From positions 434,001 to 498,000 of the forward strand of contig JAJTEL010000002.1 in assembly GCA_021299715.1 (NCBI GenBank): a stretch of 64,000 nucleotides of DNA. Reading direction: 5' to 3'. Positions 58,341 to 64,000 of this stretch are shown here, piece by piece. Position 1 is the stretch's first letter, and every line of letters begins with the position of its first letter. Position numbers and translations under genes: made by a program. The notes beneath the pieces are model-generated. The model searched no databases and was not told the DNA's origin. It saw only the letters and a program-made list of their open reading frames with translations. The DNA comes from Ilumatobacteraceae bacterium. GTDB taxonomy: Bacteria > Actinomycetota > Acidimicrobiia > Acidimicrobiales > Ilumatobacteraceae.

Positions 58341-60874
58341 GCACATTGAGAGATCAGTTCCTCTCTCAACTTTCGTATCAGCCAGACGCCTTTCAAGTAA
58401 AGGCCATGGACTCAATCGATGCAGATGCTTCGGTACTTGTTGCGGCACCAACAGGTTCAGGAAAGACCCTTATTGCCGAGTATGGCATTGCACGCGCTCA
58501 ATCATTGAAACGCAGAGCGTTCTACACAACACCCATCAAGGCCTTGTCGAACCAGAAGTTTCGCGACCTTGGTGAGCTATACGGCGCACACAACGTTGGG
58601 TTAGTAACGGGAGATAACGCCATTAACGCTGACGCACCGGTAGTGGTCATGACCACAGAAGTGTTGCGCAACATGATCTATGCGTCGTCGCACAGATTGA
58701 ATGATCTTGGAGTTGTCATTCTCGACGAAGTTCATTATTTGCAAGACGCATATCGCGGTCCAGTCTGGGAAGAAGTCATCATTCAACTTGACCCAGAGGT
58801 ACAACTGGTCTGCCTCTCGGCCACCGTGTCGAATGCGGACGAAGTATGCGAGTGGCTATCTACAGTGCGGGGAAGAACAGACGTGGTGGTCGAGACCACT
58901 CGACCAATTGAACTTGTTAATCATTTCGCGGTACACGACAAAGCATCTGACAAGACTGAAATGTTCCACACCATTGTTGGTGGAGAACCTAATCGCCACG
59001 TTCAACGACTTCTCTCCGGAGGACGACCTAACGGTGGACGTCAAGGCCAGTCCAAGAAGGCTCGACGATTTTCTCCGCCCACTCGACCCGAAACCGTTGA
59101 GTTGCTTGAAGACAACGCGATGTTGCCAGCGATTGTGTTTATTTTTAGTAGAGCTCAGTGTGAAGATGCCGTTGCATCATGCATGCGTGCGGGAATCATC
59201 CTCACAAGTGCAGATGAAGAATCTCAAATTATTGAGATTGTGGAGCGACACTGCGAATCTCTCAGCGATGACGATCGAGTTGCGCTGGAATATTCACACT
59301 TTCTTGACGACATTGGAACTGGCGTGTCATGTCATCACGCGGGAATGATTCCAATGTTTAAAGAAGCAGTTGAAGAGTGCTTTGTTAAGGGGCTTGTAAA
59401 AGTGGTTTTCGCCACAGAAACCTTGGCAGTCGGAATCAATATGCCAGCGCGTGCTGTCGTTATTGAGAAACTTACGAAGTACACCGGAGACCATCATCAA
59501 CTGCTGCGCGCCTCGGAGTTCACCCAACTCACCGGACGTGCCGGGCGTCGCGGACTAGACGACATCGGTCATGCCATCTCCCTATGGAACCCATTTGTGA
59601 CTTTTGAACAAGTTGCTGGTCTTGCTCTCAGTAAAAGCTTCCGATTGACATCTGCTTTTCGACCAACGTTCAATATGGCCGTGAACATGGTGCGAAATCA
59701 TTCCGAGGACGGAGCCCATCACATTCTGAATTTATCTTTTGCTCAGTTTCAGGCAGACCGAGATGTTGTGACGTCCGAGGCATTGCTAGAGAAGAAACGC
59801 CGCGAATTGGCTCTACTAGAACGCAGTGCTCCGCTTGAGTACGAAGCAGAAAGCACTCCTACCGGGGCTTCCTCTGTGGAAGCCGAAATAGCTCTCAGAG
59901 CGCTTCGTCCAGGAGATGTCGTGATGTTTGACGCGTCGAACATTCGAGGACGGGGACTGGTGCTCTCTACTGCTGCACGTCGCGCTGGAATTCGCCTCAC
60001 CGTACTCACTCCGTCCAAGAAAACGCTTGAGGTGATGGCCAAAGACTTGCGTTCGCTACCACTGAAAGGCGCACACGTAGATTTACCCATTCCTTTTGAA
60101 CCAACCCGAACAGAATTCATAAAAGAGGCTGTTTCACGTTTGGTGAAGGCAAAGGTTGACGACACCGCCACACGTGCAATTGAATTTTCCGGCGAGAGCC
60201 GTATTGCTGATTCTCCTATCAGTGCAAAGAGCATCAAGCGACTTCGACGCGAAATTGACCAAATGGAAGATCGCTCTCGCAACAGAGCAGGTTCTGTTAG
60301 TGCTCGATTCATGGATGTAGTGGAACTTCTCGAAGACCTTGGCTATATCGATGATTGGAGCCTCACACCCAAGGGGGAAACCTTGTCGGGTATTTTTCAT
60401 GAGAGCGACTTGTTAGTTGTTGAAGTGATGGACAAAGGAATCCTGAATGGCCTGTCCGTTAACGATTTGGTTGCGGTGCTCTCCACGCTCATTTACGAGC
60501 CACGAGGTGGCGATTCGGGCGGTCCAACACGATGGCCATCAGACATCATTCGTCAGAGATTCAAGAGGATTGAAAAACTCAGTCAGCGACTACAAGACGC
60601 ACAGCGCGAAAGAGGATTACACGTTCATCGCTCTCCACACGGAGGACTTGCGTTTGAATGTGCTGGTTGGGCGTCAGGTAAACCGTTGTCCAAGATTCTC
60701 GATCCAGAACTCACTCCCGGTGACTTTGTGCGTTCAATTCGCCAACTTATTGATTTGCTTCGCCAGATTGTTACAACGTCAAACAACGAGGAGCTGCGAA
60801 CAACAGCCGAGTTAGCGATTAGATCTATCGACAGGGGAGTTGTTGCTGCTGCACAAGGAGCCAACGCATCATGA
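58337..60874 (+). CDS. helY: DEAD/DEAH RNA helicase of the Ski2-like HelY type
   Basis: 845-residue superfamily 2 helicase. Walker A APTGSGKT is at 37-44, DEVH near 131, SATVSN follows, and QLTGRAGRRGLDDIGHA is motif VI. A long C-terminal part (about 420-845) includes helix-rich Ski2-like and DSHCT-type regions. It likely unwinds structured RNA for turnover. Overlaps of four bases link it to tatC upstream and the next gene downstream. Confidence 0.94.
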   Translation: MSTLRDQFLSQLSYQPDAFQVKAMDSIDADASVLVAAPTGSGKTLIAEYGIARAQSLKRRAFYTTPIKALSNQKFRDLGELYGAHNVGLVTGDNAINADAPVVVMTTEVLRNMIYASSHRLNDLGVVILDEVHYLQDAYRGPVWEEVIIQLDPEVQLVCLSATVSNADEVCEWLSTVRGRTDVVVETTRPIELVNHFAVHDKASDKTEMFHTIVGGEPNRHVQRLLSGGRPNGGRQGQSKKARRFSPPTRPETVELLEDNAMLPAIVFIFSRAQCEDAVASCMRAGIILTSADEESQIIEIVERHCESLSDDDRVALEYSHFLDDIGTGVSCHHAGMIPMFKEAVEECFVKGLVKVVFATETLAVGINMPARAVVIEKLTKYTGDHHQLLRASEFTQLTGRAGRRGLDDIGHAISLWNPFVTFEQVAGLALSKSFRLTSAFRPTFNMAVNMVRNHSEDGAHHILNLSFAQFQADRDVVTSEALLEKKRRELALLERSAPLEYEAESTPTGASSVEAEIALRALRPGDVVMFDASNIRGRGLVLSTAARRAGIRLTVLTPSKKTLEVMAKDLRSLPLKGAHVDLPIPFEPTRTEFIKEAVSRLVKAKVDDTATRAIEFSGESRIADSPISAKSIKRLRREIDQMEDRSRNRAGSVSARFMDVVELLEDLGYIDDWSLTPKGETLSGIFHESDLLVVEVMDKGILNGLSVNDLVAVLSTLIYEPRGGDSGGPTRWPSDIIRQRFKRIEKLSQRLQDAQRERGLHVHRSPHGGLAFECAGWASGKPLSKILDPELTPGDFVRSIRQLIDLLRQIVTTSNNEELRTTAELAIRSIDRGVVAAAQGANAS

Positions 60875-61473
60875 CCATTCGTAAGGGTGAAGAATGGGGA
60901 GTGCGAGTGATGTGCCCAGAAGAACGCGAGATTGCAGAAGACGACTTCGATGCTTCACGCCACGATTCATCGTCTGTTTTCTCAGTGATTCGTGGAGACC
61001 TGCACTTGTCTCTTGGGTCACCAAAGGTTCCCATCATTGGCCACGAGTGCACAGCGGTTCCCATTGATGCACTCCGATGCACGGTGACCGCACCTTCTGG
61101 CGAACAACGTGATCTCTTTGCCATCTCGTCAATCACACTTGGCTCGTGGTGGCGGGGGTCATTCGTCGTTCTATCGAATAGCGGCTTCTACAACGGACTC
61201 AACATTGCCCCTCGGTCGCATCCCAATGACGGTGAGTGTGATGTGATGGTCATGGAACGAAATCTTCCCTTCCGTCAGCGCGTCTTAGCCCGTCAAAAAG
61301 CAAAGACGGGAACTCATGTTCCTCATCCACTCATTTCGCTTCGTCGTAGTACTGAGTTTTCTCATTCAAAACAGTCTCCACGAGAACGATTAGTCCTCGA
61401 CGGCCGCGCTGTTGATAATTGGGTACAACTAGACGTTTCTGTGCTTCCCGATTATTGGACTGTGCTGTTGTAG
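60871..61473 (+). CDS. Orphan lipid-kinase C-terminal (YegS/DAGK-like) domain protein
   Basis: 200-residue soluble protein. SSITLGSWWRGSFVVLSNSG followed by the NIAPRSHPNDGECDVMVMER segment resembles the C-terminal beta-sandwich of YegS/DgkB lipid kinases. The N-terminal ATP-binding domain with its GGDGT motif is absent. It overlaps helY by four bases and is the last gene of that operon. It may bind lipid or serve as a partner for a separate kinase domain; the family call is from motif memory. Confidence 0.7.
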   Translation: MTIRKGEEWGVRVMCPEEREIAEDDFDASRHDSSSVFSVIRGDLHLSLGSPKVPIIGHECTAVPIDALRCTVTAPSGEQRDLFAISSITLGSWWRGSFVVLSNSGFYNGLNIAPRSHPNDGECDVMVMERNLPFRQRVLARQKAKTGTHVPHPLISLRRSTEFSHSKQSPRERLVLDGRAVDNWVQLDVSVLPDYWTVLL

Positions 61474-61519
61474 ACCTCAACATGCACGGCTGATTCGTTC
61501 GTCCGTCATAATGGAGACC

Positions 61520-62719
61520 ATGGACACCGCCGTGGATGAACTGAAGCAACAGGCCTGTGAGCGAATTGACGCAGTCGCGCAGCAACTCATTGATGTCAGC
61601 CACAGCATTCACGCACGTCCTGAACAGAATTTCGCGGAGGTCTATGCATCTGAACTCCTCACACGTACGGCCAACGAATTAGGACTTCCCACCGAACTCA
61701 ATATGTACGGTTGCGACACCGGTTTTTCGGGTGAGGCAGGCAACGGACCCACCGTGTGCATCATGAGTGAATACGACGCTTTACCCGATATTGGACACGG
61801 ATGTGGTCACAACATCATTGCTGCCGCTGGTTTAGGAGCAGCACTCGCACTCGCAGTGGTAGCACCGCAGGCAGGTGGTCGTCTTCGATACCTGGGCACA
61901 CCCGCAGAAGAAGGCGGAGGTGGAAAACTTGTGATGGCACGTAACGGTGCTCTCAACGGAGTTGACGTGGCCATGATGGTTCATTCCGCCGATGCCGATC
62001 TCACCACTATTGACGCAATCGCCCTTCAACAACTTGTCGTTGAATACACGGGCGAGTCAGCACATGCAGCAGCCGCACCCGAAAAAGGTCGGAATGCTCT
62101 TGATGCGGCAGTTTTGGGGTACATGGCAGTCGCTGCATTGCGCCAGCACATACTTCCCACAGAACGAATCCATGGAATCTTCACACGGGCGGGAGAGAAG
62201 CCAAACATTGTTCCGCGAGATGCAGCAATGGAGTGGTACGTACGTTCAGACACTGTGACAACCCTTTCTGCATTAAAGCCTCGCGTTCTCAATGCTCTGC
62301 AATCAGGCGCATCTGCTTGTGGCTGTGGTTTTTCTCATGAGTGGGTCGATACTCCGTACGCCGACATGGTGACAAACAACAACTTGTCGGCAATGTACGT
62401 TGCTAATGCATCACGTATTGGTCGAAGTGTCACAGTGCCGGGAAGTAACGGACGTCGCGTCGTGGGTAGTACCGACATGGGCAACATCAGCCACCTTGTT
62501 CCATCAATTCACCCCATGATTGCCTCGGCTCCAACGGGAACATCAATTCACACGGTGGACTTTGCGCGTGAATCAATTACACCAATGGCAGGCAAAGCAG
62601 TCATTGATGGTGCCAAAGCTATGGCCATGACGGCCATCGATTTTTGGACGTCTCCCGACCAGCAGCGCGCCATTGCCAAAGAATTTTCCGAAGCCAATGC
62701 GGACAAGGATGTTCTGTAG
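61520..62719 (+). CDS. M20 family amidohydrolase
   Basis: 399-residue metal-dependent amidohydrolase of the M20D type that acts on amide-linked conjugates such as acyl-amino acids or p-aminobenzoyl-glutamate. IGHGCGHNIIAAAG carries metal ligands, GTPAEEGGGGK the catalytic Glu, and AAAAPEKGRNALDA the dimerisation region, with a late SHLVPSIHPM metal histidine. ATG 61520 is chosen because CATAAT ends seven bases upstream; ATG 61511 would add three residues. Distinct from the carbamoylase of the same fold class at 4392-5648. Substrate unknown. Confidence 0.9.
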   Translation: MDTAVDELKQQACERIDAVAQQLIDVSHSIHARPEQNFAEVYASELLTRTANELGLPTELNMYGCDTGFSGEAGNGPTVCIMSEYDALPDIGHGCGHNIIAAAGLGAALALAVVAPQAGGRLRYLGTPAEEGGGGKLVMARNGALNGVDVAMMVHSADADLTTIDAIALQQLVVEYTGESAHAAAAPEKGRNALDAAVLGYMAVAALRQHILPTERIHGIFTRAGEKPNIVPRDAAMEWYVRSDTVTTLSALKPRVLNALQSGASACGCGFSHEWVDTPYADMVTNNNLSAMYVANASRIGRSVTVPGSNGRRVVGSTDMGNISHLVPSIHPMIASAPTGTSIHTVDFARESITPMAGKAVIDGAKAMAMTAIDFWTSPDQQRAIAKEFSEANADKDVL

Positions 62720-62751
62720 TCGGTATCCACGGGGGAGACCAGCGCGACTCC

Positions 62752-62757
62752 TAGGCT
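62752..62757 (+). promoter_or_regulatory. -10 element TAGGCT of the thyX-like gene
   Basis: TAGGCT ends eight bases before the GTG at 62766. Confidence 0.5.
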
Positions 62758-62765
62758 GACTACTT

Positions 62766-64000
62766 GTGACGGTTTACGTTCCCGAGGAATTCACACAGGC
62801 AGAGTCGGACATTCTCCGACGTTATTTCACCAATCTCGATCAGCCTGTTTTCGCTCTGGTGAACTTGCCAGAAGTGGTGAAAGGCGCGCTGTTCGCTCGT
62901 TACAGCCGTAGTCCGCGTAGTTTGCGTCGGCTTTTCCTTGACGAGTTCGTCAACGATTTAGAGATTGCCGGAGATGTTGCTGTCGATGCCACCGTGGGTG
63001 TTGATCGCGCTGAATCTCTCTACGAGAAGGTCTTCGTCGAGTACGGCGACGATTCGGTGGCTCAGTTAGGTGGAGTTCACCTTGCGTGTGAGCAGGCATC
63101 CAACATTCTCACCAAAATTCTCGAGTGGGGTCGCCTGATGAGTTACCTCGAACAGAGCACTCGCTACATCGCTTATGACGAGCGCCTCGGTGGTCGCTAT
63201 CGCTACTACCGTGACCCCGACCTACTGGAAGGCAAGTTCGGCACTCGCTATGTGGGGGACATGGACCGCATGTTCGATTCTTACAGCGTTCTGGCCGAGA
63301 CCGTGACCCAACATGTTCGCTCCAGCGTTCCAAAGCAGGCAGGCGACAGCGATTTTGTCTACCGCCAAGCAACTCGTGCAAAAGCACTTGATGCTGTACG
63401 TGGCTTGTTGCCAGCGTCGTCATTATCAAATGTTGGAATTTACGGAAGCGGTCAGGCGTTTGAGGCACTGCTGTTACGAATGCGCGCACACGCACTGCCC
63501 GAAGCTCGTGTCTACGCAGACATGATGCTCACAGAACTTCGAAAAGTAATTCCGTCATTCTTGCGCCGCGTAGATGTCGCAGAACGTGGTGGACAATGGT
63601 CGAATTACTTGGCCACAAATGCAGCCAATATGAATTCTCTAGTGGATGATCTGTTCGGAGACTCCATTGCGTCTGATGTCGACGAAGTAACCCTTGTTGA
63701 TTTCGATCCCGATGGTGAGAACAAAATTGTTGCAGCGGCCTGCTACGCCTATTCACACCTTTCCGAATCGCAGATTCTTGCGCGCGTAGAGAAAATGTCG
63801 GTAGAGCAAAAGACCGACATTCTGCGCAATTACGTTGGAGACAGAGAGAATCGCCGCCACCGGCCTGGTCGCGCATTTGAACGAACCGACTACCGATTCG
63901 ATGTGCTGTCCGATTACGGCGCATTCCGAGACATGCAACGCCACCGCCTGTTAACCATCGAGTGGCAACCACTGACTCCGTATCACGGCTACACCCGTCC
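62766..64000 (+). CDS. ThyX-like flavin-dependent thymidylate synthase homologue (partial)
   Basis: 411 residues are visible from GTG 62766 before the window ends; there is no stop. The protein looks like two ThyX-type halves. The first has VEYGDDSVAQLGGVHLACE and a SYLEQSTRY motif near residues 125-133, but the RHR normally before it reads as LEWGR. The second, near the edge, has RDMQRHRLLTIEWQ with RHR intact, but not the QSxRY part. Canonical ThyX is about 220-250 residues with both on one segment (RHRX7S). It could make dTMP as a two-domain enzyme or have another flavin-dependent role. Confidence 0.82.
   Translation, partial: MTVYVPEEFTQAESDILRRYFTNLDQPVFALVNLPEVVKGALFARYSRSPRSLRRLFLDEFVNDLEIAGDVAVDATVGVDRAESLYEKVFVEYGDDSVAQLGGVHLACEQASNILTKILEWGRLMSYLEQSTRYIAYDERLGGRYRYYRDPDLLEGKFGTRYVGDMDRMFDSYSVLAETVTQHVRSSVPKQAGDSDFVYRQATRAKALDAVRGLLPASSLSNVGIYGSGQAFEALLLRMRAHALPEARVYADMMLTELRKVIPSFLRRVDVAERGGQWSNYLATNAANMNSLVDDLFGDSIASDVDEVTLVDFDPDGENKIVAAACYAYSHLSESQILARVEKMSVEQKTDILRNYVGDRENRRHRPGRAFERTDYRFDVLSDYGAFRDMQRHRLLTIEWQPLTPYHGYTR

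Noticed and set aside
1-64000. tRNA, rRNA, CRISPR, insertion sequence or genomic-island features
   Set aside because: Intergenic gaps are too short and hold no tRNA-like cloverleaf that I can see; there are no regular spacer repeats, transposases or integrases, and base composition looks even across the window.

Overview
This 64 kb window is a very compact chromosomal segment, roughly half G+C by eye, from an actinobacterium. The evidence is the complete Pup-proteasome locus (arc/mpa, dop, pup, prcB, prcA, pafA), the actinobacterial GuaB1-type enzyme, the HelY-type helicase beside tatBC, heme A synthase of actinobacterial type, and frequent GTG starts. The mix of gene types and the streamlined layout suggest a planktonic Acidimicrobiia-like lineage; this placement is inference. 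I see no rRNA, tRNA, insertion sequence, prophage or CRISPR array. No gap between genes exceeds about 175 bases.

Layout. 1-7834: a catabolic block. A leftward operon (M20 carbamoylase, nitrilase-fold carbamoylase, SsnA-like amidohydrolase, three-subunit xanthine-dehydrogenase-type molybdoenzyme running off the left edge) faces a rightward class III aminotransferase and a TauE-type permease. It looks built to strip nitrogen and carbon from purine- or hydantoin-like rings; mobA at 30.6 kb could help supply the molybdenum cofactor. 7835-17521: MBL hydrolase, an N-terminally extended ProA-like dehydrogenase, panBC, carboxylesterase, hexapeptide acyltransferase, DoxX protein, lipoprotein, histidine phosphatase, methyltransferase. 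17582-24895: three-repeat PG-binding/M23 peptidase, a conserved unknown, ctaA, histidine phosphatase, enoyl-CoA hydratase, J-domain protein, Sua5-type enzyme, hydrolase. 24923-35883: guaB1-cmk-plsC, M18 peptidase, mobA-rhodanese-rnd, typA and small unknowns. 35880-41842: a leftward operon desaturase-nagA-tkt-tal-LOG with a TetR regulator facing it across a palindrome. 42558-49149: hydrolase, ADP-forming acyl-CoA synthetase, PBP4-type carboxypeptidase, LON-domain protein, three small proteins and trmI. 49153-64000: ferredoxin, Pup-proteasome locus, lepB, GDPD, tatBC-helY, an orphan lipid-kinase C-terminal domain, an M20 amidase and a ThyX-like protein cut by the right edge.

Two genome-scale patterns stand out. 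First, at least 25 genes that open a transcription unit have a TANNNT hexamer ending 6-9 bases before the start codon and usually no Shine-Dalgarno sequence, which points to leaderless mRNAs; several start codons below were chosen with this signal. Second, five of twelve convergent gene pairs interlock their stop codons in a single 4-base word, and only one convergent junction has a clear terminator hairpin. Other points of interest are a Pup ending in Glu, the absence of pafBC beside pafA, a ThyX-like protein whose signature motif is split between two halves, an amidohydrolase lacking its N-terminal part, and a 53-base perfect repeat inside the M23 peptidase gene.
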